64,000 nt of DNA. Origin: an uncultured Bacteriovorax sp. (GTDB lineage Bacteria > Bdellovibrionota > Bacteriovoracia > Bacteriovoracales > Bacteriovoracaceae). Where the stretch lies: positions 1 through 64,000 of the forward strand of contig CAMLKK010000003.1 of the NCBI GenBank assembly GCA_946480715.1. Direction: 5' to 3'. Under the pieces are notes generated by a model. That model saw only the letters and a list, made by a program, of their open reading frames with translations, was not told the DNA's origin and searched no databases. Of this stretch, positions 35,115 to 42,626 are shown piece after piece. The position numbers were made by a program, and so were the translations under genes. Each line of letters begins with the position of its first letter. Position 1 is the stretch's first letter.

Positions 35115-36467
35115 ATGATTCAATCACTCTCTGCTTATACTATTATACAAAAGAAACGAGATAAAGAAAAACTTACCAAAGAGGAAATCGCGTGGTTCAT
35201 CAATGGATTGAACAACGGTGAAATTGCCGACTACCAAATGTCTGCCCTTTTGATGGCCATTTATCTCAATGGACTTGATCGTGAGGAAACGGCCCACTTA
35301 ACGGATGCCATGTTGTACTCAGGTCGCGTGCTTGATTTTCCCGAACAACATTTCATTGATAAACATTCAACAGGTGGAGTTGGTGATAAAGCGTCTTTCA
35401 TCCTCGCTCCTATCGCTGCTGCTTGTGGAGTAAAAGTTCCCATGATTGCCGGACGAGGTCTCGGCCACACTGGTGGAACGGTTGATAAAATTGAATCAAT
35501 TGAAGGTTTCAAAACATCACTTTCGCTTGATGAATTTGAACGTTTGTTAAAAGAGCGCGGACTTGTGATGATTGGTCAGACGGGCGAAATCGCGCCAGCT
35601 GATAAAAAAATCTATGCTCTTCGAGATGTAACAGCAACGGTTGAATCGATTCCACTCATCACTGCTTCGATCATGAGTAAAAAACTCGCCGAAGGTGCTA
35701 AAGGAATTGTCATGGACATTAAAACCGGAAACGGTGCTTTCATGTCCAAACTAAGTGATGCAAAAAAATTAGCGGAAAGCATTCGTCAGACAGGTCTGCG
35801 TTTCAATAAAAACATGATGACGATGATTACTGACATGAATGAGCCTCTGGGGCTTGCTGTAGGTAATGCATTGGAGATGATCGAGAGCATTGAAACATTA
35901 AAAGGCAGAGGACCAAAAGATTTAACCGATCTCTCTGTTGCTCTAGCGGGTGGAATGATTTATCTCGCGGGCCTTGCTAAAACTCATAAAGACGGTATTA
36001 AAAAAGCGCAAGCTTCGATTGATGATGGATCAGCATTAGAAAAATTCCGTCAAATGATTATCGATCAAGGTGGAAATGCAAAAGTTATCGACAACTACGA
36101 TCTACTTCCAAAGACTGAAGTTCTCTTAGAAGTGAAGTCGTCAAAATCAGGTTTCGTCACAAAAATGAATTGCACACAGCTTGGTCTTCATTGTGTCCGC
36201 CTGGGTGGTGGCCGTATGAAAACTTCTGATAAAGTTGATTTTGCCGTTGGTTTCATCATGAATAAAAAAATTGGTGATCCTGTTAAAAAAGGTGAAACGT
36301 TGATGACGATTCACTGTCACGCTAATCAGACTGAAATTGCAGAAGGGATTGCCAAGGCCGTTATCAGTGGAGACATCACAATATCGGCAACAAAACCTCG
36401 TACGAAAAAGAAACTTATAATTGAAGTGCAGACGAAATTTGCACCTAAGACAAAAAAGAAGAAATAG
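35115..36467 (+). CDS. Pyrimidine-nucleoside/thymidine phosphorylase
   Basis: Splits thymidine and/or uridine to base and (deoxy)ribose-1-phosphate. The 450 residues carry the family signature region (IDKHSTGGVGDKASFILAP and GRGLGHTGGTVDKIESI), and ITASIMSKKLAEGAKGIVMDIKTGNGAFM with catalytic lysines. C-terminal GGGRMKTSDKVDFAVG belongs to the alpha/beta cap. The ATG at 35115 has AAGAG 7 nt upstream; the longer frame starts 24 codons earlier. It is first in the operon with a purine phosphorylase and cytidine deaminase. Confidence 0.93.
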   Translation: MIQSLSAYTIIQKKRDKEKLTKEEIAWFINGLNNGEIADYQMSALLMAIYLNGLDREETAHLTDAMLYSGRVLDFPEQHFIDKHSTGGVGDKASFILAPIAAACGVKVPMIAGRGLGHTGGTVDKIESIEGFKTSLSLDEFERLLKERGLVMIGQTGEIAPADKKIYALRDVTATVESIPLITASIMSKKLAEGAKGIVMDIKTGNGAFMSKLSDAKKLAESIRQTGLRFNKNMMTMITDMNEPLGLAVGNALEMIESIETLKGRGPKDLTDLSVALAGGMIYLAGLAKTHKDGIKKAQASIDDGSALEKFRQMIIDQGGNAKVIDNYDLLPKTEVLLEVKSSKSGFVTKMNCTQLGLHCVRLGGGRMKTSDKVDFAVGFIMNKKIGDPVKKGETLMTIHCHANQTEIAEGIAKAVISGDITISATKPRTKKKLIIEVQTKFAPKTKKKK

Positions 36468-36469
36468 TT

Positions 36470-37306
36470 ATGAATCAATCACTCGCAGAAAAATTAAAAG
36501 CATCAGCGGATTTTATCGAAAAACATAAATACGCAAAACCTGCTGTAGGAATTATTTTAGGTTCAGGTCTTGGTGCATTCGTCGATCAAATCGAAGATAA
36601 AGTCGTCATTCAATATAACGATATCCCCAACTTCAGAAAAACAACTGTAGAAGGTCACGCAGGCCAGATGATTCTGGGAAAAATAAATGGAACTCCGATC
36701 GTCGCTCTTCAAGGACGCTTTCACACGTATGAAGGTTTAGATCTGGACGATGTTGTTTTCCCCGTTAGACTTCTAGGCCGTCTAGGAGTTAAAAAATTAA
36801 TTCTGACAAACGCAGCTGGTGGTGTGAATTTAAATTATCAACCAGGTGATCTAGTCATAATCGAAGATCACATCAATCTCACAGGAAAAAATCCACTTAT
36901 TGGACCAAATGATAATTCAGTTGGCCCGCGTTTCCCGGATATGGGAGATGCTTACAACAAAAAGATGATCAAAATTTTAGAAGATGTTTCTGAAAAATGT
37001 GGAAACAAACTAAAACGTGGAGTTTATGTCGGTGTTCTAGGTCCAACATATGAAACTCCGGCAGAAATCAGAATGTTCAGAACTCTTGGTGGAGACATGG
37101 TTGGCATGAGCACTGTTCATGAAACAATCGCCGCTCACCATATGGGACTCAAAGTTTGCGGGATTTCATGTATCACAAACATGGGTGCTGGAATTCTCAA
37201 ACAAGAACTTAAACACGAAGATATTAAAGATGAAGCAATGAAGGCCATGAATCACTTCACTGCAATTTTAAAAGAAGCTGTCGGACAGCTCGCCAATCTT
37301 CAATAG
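36470..37306 (+). CDS. punA: Purine nucleoside phosphorylase (trimeric PNP-I type)
   Basis: The 278-residue protein has GIILGSGLGAFVDQIEDKV, TVEGHAGQMILGKI, ALQGRFHTYEG, LTNAAGGVNLNYQPGDLV, and TYETPAEIRMFRTLGGDMVGMSTVHE with CITNMGAG. All are typical of the low-molecular-mass trimeric PNP family that cleaves inosine and guanosine. The start is 2 nt after the previous stop. Confidence 0.94.
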   Translation: MNQSLAEKLKASADFIEKHKYAKPAVGIILGSGLGAFVDQIEDKVVIQYNDIPNFRKTTVEGHAGQMILGKINGTPIVALQGRFHTYEGLDLDDVVFPVRLLGRLGVKKLILTNAAGGVNLNYQPGDLVIIEDHINLTGKNPLIGPNDNSVGPRFPDMGDAYNKKMIKILEDVSEKCGNKLKRGVYVGVLGPTYETPAEIRMFRTLGGDMVGMSTVHETIAAHHMGLKVCGISCITNMGAGILKQELKHEDIKDEAMKAMNHFTAILKEAVGQLANLQ

Positions 37307-37315
37307 GAGTCAGCC

Positions 37316-37714
37316 ATGGATGAAATAACAAAAACATTAAGACAAAAGGCCATTGAAGTTTCGGCTCACGCCTACTCTCCTTACTCTAAAGCTCAAGTGG
37401 GAAGTGCCATTCTCATGAGTGATGGATCAATCTACACTGGCTGTAACGTTGAAAATGCAAGTTACGGCGGTACAATCTGCGCTGAGAGAACAGCGATTGT
37501 TAAGGCCATTTCTGAAAATAAAAGAGGAATCGAAAAAGTTTACGTCTACACATCTGAAGGATGGCCACCATGTGGAATGTGCCGTCAGATCATGAGTGAA
37601 TTTGCGACAAAAAATATGGAAGTGATTATGGGGAACGCGGCCGGCGGAGAAACGGTCATGAAGTTCAAAGACCTCATGCCGCTCTCATTTACACCAGATC
37701 ATTTAACAAAATAG
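37316..37714 (+). CDS. cdd: Cytidine deaminase
   Basis: Converts cytidine or deoxycytidine to uridine forms. The 132-residue homotetrameric type has NVENASYGGTICAERTA (catalytic Glu and first zinc Cys) and PPCGMCRQ (the other two zinc Cys). It is preceded by AGGAG. Together with the two phosphorylases it forms a complete nucleoside breakdown route: deaminate, then cleave to bases and ribose-1-phosphate. It ends at the stop of the convergent App1-like gene. Confidence 0.96.
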   Translation: MDEITKTLRQKAIEVSAHAYSPYSKAQVGSAILMSDGSIYTGCNVENASYGGTICAERTAIVKAISENKRGIEKVYVYTSEGWPPCGMCRQIMSEFATKNMEVIMGNAAGGETVMKFKDLMPLSFTPDHLTK

Positions 37715-38491
37715 TTAAGCCTTACAACTATTGATAATTTTCTCTTGTGTCTTTTCTAAGTCGTCGATCGTCTTTTGGTCAGACACTTGTTGTTTGATTT
37801 CCTCTAGCTCATCTCTTCCATCTTTTGGACAATAGCGATGATTAATCGCTAATCCCGAACCATGTTCTTGCTTGATAAAACTTGCCGCTACTTTAGAAAT
37901 AGAATCCGCAGAAAGTTTTCCTTTCAAATGTTCAAGTCCTGCGATCTCAACTGCCGAAAAGAAATTTCTATCCAACCCATTTGTAGGCAATGCTCTATTT
38001 TGAATCGCACGGATATAGATTCCTGAAACTTTTCTTGGATATAGTTTGGAGATTGTATCGTAAACTTCAGGATCTTTTTCAGTATCGTCACCGATTAAGA
38101 TAATTTCATCTGGCTTCGTCTGTTCAATAAGATTCTTAATCGCTTCAACTTTATATTCATATGTTTCGATGTTTTTAGTTTTTAACGTAAGATTTTTACC
38201 CTGTGGAAATTCATTATGATCCATGAAGTTACAGATAATCGATTTGATTATTTTTGGTGATCCACTCACGTAATGAATGATCGTTTCTTTATTATCGAGT
38301 TCTCTATAGAGCGCAGACATCCCAGAAAAAGCTTTTTTTGAAAAGAGAGCATTGCGAACAATTTCCGTTTTTTTATTAAGTACATCGGTCATTTTGACAG
38401 TGTCGTCTACGTCACTAACGATGAGAGTTTTGGCATGTAAAGGAGCGCTAGCTAGAAGTAATAGACCGGCCGTTAAAAAGATACCTTTCAT
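37715..38491 (-). CDS. Secreted App1-like HAD phosphatase (DUF2183)
   Basis: About 258 residues with a signal peptide (MKGIFLTAGLLLLASAPLHA). The mature protein begins with KTLIVSDVDDTVKMTDVLN (HAD motif I, DxDxT), then IIHYVSGSPKII (motif II), YKVEAIKNL (motif III lysine) and ILIGDDTEKDPEVY (motif IV). This matches the App1 catalytic domain; yeast App1 is a phosphatidate phosphatase. Export to the periplasm makes a lipid or host-derived phosphate ester a reasonable substrate guess. The ATG at 38491 has AGGAGT 5 nt upstream. Confidence 0.82.
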   Translation of the reverse strand: MKGIFLTAGLLLLASAPLHAKTLIVSDVDDTVKMTDVLNKKTEIVRNALFSKKAFSGMSALYRELDNKETIIHYVSGSPKIIKSIICNFMDHNEFPQGKNLTLKTKNIETYEYKVEAIKNLIEQTKPDEIILIGDDTEKDPEVYDTISKLYPRKVSGIYIRAIQNRALPTNGLDRNFFSAVEIAGLEHLKGKLSADSISKVAASFIKQEHGSGLAINHRYCPKDGRDELEEIKQQVSDQKTIDDLEKTQEKIINSCKA

Positions 38492-38507
38492 AGAGACTCC
38501 TAAAAAA

Positions 38508-38578
38508 TAAAAAAACGGTAACAGTCTCATGCTAACAAACCTATTTTAAAAGAGGTCTGGTCCTGAAACTATTACCGT
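38508..38578 (-). terminator. Terminator of the L,D-transpeptidase gene with nested stem
   Basis: On the minus strand two 15-nt arms (38564-38578 and 38515-38529) pair with only two G-U wobbles. They enclose a 34-nt loop that itself contains AGACCT/AGGTTT, and are followed by seven T. It separates the transpeptidase gene from the App1-like gene downstream. Confidence 0.75.
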
Positions 38579-38591
38579 CTCTGTATACTTT

Positions 38592-39827
38592 TTAGACGGA
38601 TGGAAGCTCACTCACGCCGTCAATTCCCATGAATTTACGATAGATTCTGTCTTTAGCAGAGTCCTTTCTCTTTCCTTCATCCTGGCATGCCTCGACACTT
38701 TTTTCATCAGCAGGAATGATTCCGGCCATGACTTTTGCCTGACATTCGTTCTTACGTCTTTCGTTTTGCTCTCTCAGTTGCGCCTGAGTATCGTAGTTAT
38801 AGAGCTCTTCGTTGTTATCATCAGCGCGATCGATTAGTTTTTCAATCGGAGCACCAGACTCTTTATAAGTCATTTGCACGAGATTATCGCGATCAAGCGG
38901 GAAGAATGGACTTTGTGCTGTTCCGTTATTGAGAACGGTTTTATAAGTCTTATTTCTTTTGGCCCAAGGGTGATCAGCTTTATCTTCAGTTTTGTATGAA
39001 ACAGTAATTGGCAATTGTTGTTCGTCTCCATCCATAATCAGATCATGCAGGGCCTGAAGATCGAATGCTCTTAACCGCATACATCCGTGTGAATCAAATC
39101 CACGAACGAAAGAATCGTTGATTTCAATATGAAAACCAATCGCAGTTGTGTCTGTTTTTAAGTCGCGTCCATTAAGAATACGAATAAAAGGTTTACCATC
39201 AAAGTAACGAGGTTTTTCACGTTTTGAGATAACCGCTCTTTGATCGATAAAACCATGCTTAAAACGTGGAGTTAATAAACTCACTTGTCCTTCGTTAAGA
39301 ACACCTTCATCAAATCCACCAACACCGATTGGGAAAATAATTTTTAAATCAAAATTTTTATCTTCCAAAATGAGTTTACGATCAATGAGTCCAACTGTGA
39401 GAGTAAGGTTCAAAGACTTAACATCAAATGATCCTTGTTGTTCGATGCTCATCTCTTCAAGCTTCTTTGCATTTTTATTGTAACGAACAAGAATTTTCTC
39501 AATGCGAGAGCCTTGTTTTGTCTTAATTAAAGCTGTCAGTTTTAATTCAATTGTAGGTGAATCTAGATTCGGTTCTTCACTTAGAAAAACAGTGTGAAGA
39601 GTTTCAATTGCCGATGCAGGGAAGAACGCTTGAGGATTCTTCTTCATGTTGGCCGCAACATTGGCGAGTCCTGGAATAAGTGATGGCATGACATTTACCA
39701 AATCATCAATTCTCACCCCAATAACTTTATTTTGAGCTTCCACTGGTAGTTGCTGAGCGAATGCACTTTGAACGCCGAAAGCAAGCATAGCTGCTAACGT
39801 CGATGAGACAACAGTGTGTCTAATCAT
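38592..39827 (-). CDS. Secreted L,D-transpeptidase family protein (YkuD fold)
   Basis: The 411-residue protein has a signal peptide (about residues 1-24, ending SAFA) and a YkuD catalytic motif FDSHGCMRLRAFDLQALHDL with the nucleophile Cys. L,D-transpeptidases form 3-3 peptidoglycan links, attach proteins or exchange amino acids on the wall. In Bdellovibrio several such enzymes remodel the prey wall during invasion, which gives a plausible role here. The long regions before and after the YkuD core are not recognised. It is closed by its own terminator. Confidence 0.85.
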   Translation of the reverse strand: MIRHTVVSSTLAAMLAFGVQSAFAQQLPVEAQNKVIGVRIDDLVNVMPSLIPGLANVAANMKKNPQAFFPASAIETLHTVFLSEEPNLDSPTIELKLTALIKTKQGSRIEKILVRYNKNAKKLEEMSIEQQGSFDVKSLNLTLTVGLIDRKLILEDKNFDLKIIFPIGVGGFDEGVLNEGQVSLLTPRFKHGFIDQRAVISKREKPRYFDGKPFIRILNGRDLKTDTTAIGFHIEINDSFVRGFDSHGCMRLRAFDLQALHDLIMDGDEQQLPITVSYKTEDKADHPWAKRNKTYKTVLNNGTAQSPFFPLDRDNLVQMTYKESGAPIEKLIDRADDNNEELYNYDTQAQLREQNERRKNECQAKVMAGIIPADEKSVEACQDEGKRKDSAKDRIYRKFMGIDGVSELPSV

Positions 39828-39963
39828 TTGAGTCCCCCTGTAATTTTTAATGAAGCAGGTAGTACCAAAAAGGCACCACTTTAAGAATTTAAATAGCTCT
39901 GCATGTATTTTTTACACTGAATTCGCGCTATGATTGATTGTTCATAAAACAAGGAATGATCTG

Positions 39964-40548
39964 ATGGAAATGTGGGCCGATTTAAATTTGAAAGAGATGT
40001 TTTCAGTAACGCTTATTCTTTTTGCGGTTATTGATATTCTTGGTTCAATCCCATTCATTTTAAATTTGCGCAAACGATATCGGCATATCGATGCTTTTAA
40101 GATCACCCTAGTTTCCGGAATTTTACTTTTTCTTTTTCTCTACGTCGGACAATCAATTCTCAAGCTTTTCGGTGTAGACGTTCAATCGTTTGCGATTGCC
40201 GGTGGTCTCATCATGTTCTTCTTGGGACTTGAAATGGTTCTCAACATTGAAATATTCAAACATGATCCGCAGATTGAACACTCATCCCCTATTGTTCCTC
40301 TGGCCTTCCCGCTTATTGCAGGTGCCGGATCGATGACAACACTTATTTCATTGAATTCTCAGTTTGCTAAAATAAACATCATTCTCGGTTTGATCTTGAA
40401 TTTGATTTTTGTCTATGCAGTTTTAAAGGCATCAGATTTTATCGACAGGGCCATTGGTGTAACCGGAAGTATTATTCTAAGAAAATTCTTCGGTACTATC
40501 CTTCTGGCCATGTCGATCAAACTTATTCGCAGTGGGATAATGGGCTAA
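39964..40548 (+). CDS. MarC-family integral membrane protein
   Basis: About 194 residues and six hydrophobic segments. Typical MarC stretches are LFAVIDILGSIPFILNL at the first helix and PLAFPLIAGAGSMTTLISL mid-protein. The function of the family is unresolved. The ATG at 39964 has AAGGAA 8 nt upstream; the longer open frame starts with TTG at 39934. Confidence 0.88.
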   Translation: MEMWADLNLKEMFSVTLILFAVIDILGSIPFILNLRKRYRHIDAFKITLVSGILLFLFLYVGQSILKLFGVDVQSFAIAGGLIMFFLGLEMVLNIEIFKHDPQIEHSSPIVPLAFPLIAGAGSMTTLISLNSQFAKINIILGLILNLIFVYAVLKASDFIDRAIGVTGSIILRKFFGTILLAMSIKLIRSGIMG

Positions 40549-40563
40549 AAAGCGGGCTAAAAA

Positions 40564-41004
40564 TTATTGAATTTTAGATTCAATGTTTTTTGCATCAACT
40601 TTTAAATCACTTGGTGCTTTCAAAAGTTTGTAACACTCAACAGTTTCTGTTCCTACTTCTGCTGTAGCATCATCAATCGATGTCGAACTTGTCCAAGATT
40701 CAACTTTCCAGTTGCCTAAAAGATCTGGAGTTGTGTCTACACTGTAACCAAAAACATTCACTTCATTCTCAGCGTATTTAAAATAGAATGGTCCTACTTC
40801 TCTCTCTTCAGCGATAAGTTCATTTTCCATTAACTCGCCTTCAACGTCGATAATGTAAGAATTAAGACGATTATAAGTCACATCAAAAAGAGCATTGAAT
40901 GTTGTTGTTGAAGTTGCAGGATTTAAACAACCAACGATTTCACGTTCAACGGCAAATGAATTAAATGCAACAAGAACAAGAAGTGAGAGCATGAATTTTT
41001 TCAT
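40564..41004 (-). CDS. Small secreted hypothetical protein
   Basis: The 146-residue protein has a signal peptide (MKKFMLSLLVLVAFNSFA). Two cysteines (EIVGCLNPATSTTT and TVECYKLLKAP) lie near the ends and could form a disulfide closing a beta-type domain. No known family is assigned. It is convergent with marC and has no obvious terminator. Confidence 0.65.
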   Translation of the reverse strand: MKKFMLSLLVLVAFNSFAVEREIVGCLNPATSTTTFNALFDVTYNRLNSYIIDVEGELMENELIAEEREVGPFYFKYAENEVNVFGYSVDTTPDLLGNWKVESWTSSTSIDDATAEVGTETVECYKLLKAPSDLKVDAKNIESKIQ

Positions 41005-41123
41005 AAAGACCTCAATAGTTAATTTTGAGACTTCAATAACATGAGCAAATTCACAAAAAATAGGCAGATTTCAAAAAGATGTAAAAAGGTAATGAATAAA
41101 GGCGATTTCGAATTGAAAAAAAA

Positions 41124-41199
41124 TGGTGGGCGTTGAGGGGTTCGAACCCCCGACATCTACCTTGTAAGGGTAGCGCTCTCCCAGCTGAGCTAAACGCCC
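41124..41199 (-). tRNA. tRNA-Val (anticodon UAC)
   Basis: The 76-nt gene has a complete cloverleaf on the minus strand. The acceptor stem GGGCGTT pairs with AACGCCC, the D-arm has AGCTCAGCTGGGAGAGC, and the anticodon arm is CTACC-CTTACAA-GGTAG with anticodon TAC. The T-arm is GGGGGTTCGAACCCC. The discriminator is A and the 3' CCA is encoded. The body closely resembles E. coli tRNA-Val(UAC). Confidence 0.98.
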
Positions 41200-41222
41200 A
41201 TTTTGATTCAGAAGTGTTGATA

Positions 41223-41251
41223 AAAATAGACGTTTATAGAGCTTATGTCAA
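41223..41251 (-). promoter_or_regulatory. Sigma-70 promoter of tRNA-Val
   Basis: On the minus strand a perfect TTGACA is followed after 17 nt by TATTTT, ending about 24 nt before the tRNA 5' end. Confidence 0.7.
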
Positions 41252-41362
41252 TCGCTATTTGTATTTTTTCTAGGCCTTTTTTTCGGGAATAAAAAAGGAA
41301 TATTGAGGAAAAAATCACGATCTATTACGCATTTAAAGGCATTTCCGTGGCATAGTTAGGAG

Positions 41363-42241
41363 ATGGAATTCATTCGCAATATCGTTATCATCGATGCAGA
41401 CAAGGGCCGCGCCCTGTCTCTTAAGGCCGCTCTGTTGGGAGTGAGTAAGAAGCTTAACGTTCATCTGTGTTTGGATCGACTGCAGTTCACAGAAATTTCC
41501 TCTAAAATTGAAATGAAGGCCGTTTTCATCAACGGAAATATTGGAAAAAAAGATCTCTTTTATCTCTTCCGTTTTTTTTCAACTTTCAAAGGCAAAGATG
41601 ACTACGATATCCCGCTTTATTTTACGGCGGACGATTATGAACTCATCCAGGATGTGATGAAAAATTTTTCGATTGAAGGTCTGGAGATCATGCCGAGTCC
41701 AGTGGCCGAGGAAGAAATCGTTCGCAAACTTTCTATGAGCACGCTGGGTAAGTTTGAAAAAGATAAAAAAGGGCCGCTCACTGTTGATAAAGAATTTTTG
41801 GAAGTCTTCATTCGTGCCACTCAAAAAGTCATGGTGGAGATGGCGAACAATTCCAAACTCAAAGCGCATAAGCCGGAATTACTTTCTAAACTCGAACATC
41901 CTCCTGAAATTGGAATTGGTTCCAAGATAGTTATTGCGACAGAATTTTTTAAAGGGACTTTTTTTGTTTTGTTTCCGGAACAAACATTTCTCAGTTTATA
42001 TGAGCGCGCCGTTCAAGAAAAACACACTGCTATAGATGCGCAAAACCAGGACTTTGCTTCAGAGCTTGCCAATATCATTTATGGCCAGTCTAAGAAGACC
42101 TTCTCTGAATCCGGCTATAACCTCGAAATGGTCATTCCAGCGCTGTTTAAAGGGGAAATTAAGCACAATCCGGTCTATGTTATCCCATTCGACAGCGACG
42201 TGGGTCCTTTCCACATCGCCATCGCACCAGGACTACTCTAA
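41363..42241 (+). CDS. Pseudo-receiver plus CheX-like phosphatase domain protein
   Basis: The 292 residues hold two domains. The first 125 look like a response-regulator receiver (NIVIIDADKGRAL with D11 and D13), but the phosphoacceptor position is asparagine (VFINGN, N57), so it is probably not phosphorylated. Residues 140-292 match CheX/CheC-type chemotaxis phosphatases, with FLEVFIRATQKVMVEMANN and SELANIIYGQSKK, where E234 and N237 are the E-x-x-N catalytic pair. It may dephosphorylate a partner receiver. There are no chemotaxis genes nearby. Confidence 0.7.
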   Translation: MEFIRNIVIIDADKGRALSLKAALLGVSKKLNVHLCLDRLQFTEISSKIEMKAVFINGNIGKKDLFYLFRFFSTFKGKDDYDIPLYFTADDYELIQDVMKNFSIEGLEIMPSPVAEEEIVRKLSMSTLGKFEKDKKGPLTVDKEFLEVFIRATQKVMVEMANNSKLKAHKPELLSKLEHPPEIGIGSKIVIATEFFKGTFFVLFPEQTFLSLYERAVQEKHTAIDAQNQDFASELANIIYGQSKKTFSESGYNLEMVIPALFKGEIKHNPVYVIPFDSDVGPFHIAIAPGLL

Positions 42242-42248
42242 AAATTGA

Positions 42249-42626
42249 TTAAATTGAATGGCAAGGAAATGGTTGGCGGTCGCTGAAAAGAAAGAGAATC
42301 GCCTTCTTTTTATCAAGTGTAATTTTAGTATAAATCTTCGAAGCGACTTGAAACTTTTCTTTTGGTGCATCGGTGATCGGAGTACAAGAAGTGTTTTCAT
42401 AATTCTGAATAACTTCAGAAGCAACACCACGCGGATCACTGCCTGGAAGTGTCGAACTAAAAAGACAGCTCGTCACAAGCTTCTTTCCTTGAAAAACTTC
42501 AGCAGTCATCGTTTTCGCATCGTTAATTTTCATTTTAACGGATTCATTATTTTCAAGCTTACAACTGTAAGTCTTTCCGAAAACAAGAGATGGAATGAAA
42601 GCAGCTACAAATAATAATTTTTTCAT
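42249..42626 (-). CDS. Small secreted protein coupled to the PAD-like gene
   Basis: About 125 residues with a signal peptide (MKKLLFVAAFIPSLVFG). The mature protein has four cysteines (SCKLEN, VTSCLF, NTSCTP, FPCHSI), enough for two disulfides, and no recognised family. The ATG overlaps the stop of the upstream PAD-like gene by 4 nt, so the two are made together and both exported. It could be an inhibitor, chaperone or binding partner of that enzyme; this is inference. An in-frame TTG lies at 42647. Confidence 0.65.
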   Translation of the reverse strand: MKKLLFVAAFIPSLVFGKTYSCKLENNESVKMKINDAKTMTAEVFQGKKLVTSCLFSSTLPGSDPRGVASEVIQNYENTSCTPITDAPKEKFQVASKIYTKITLDKKKAILFLFSDRQPFPCHSI

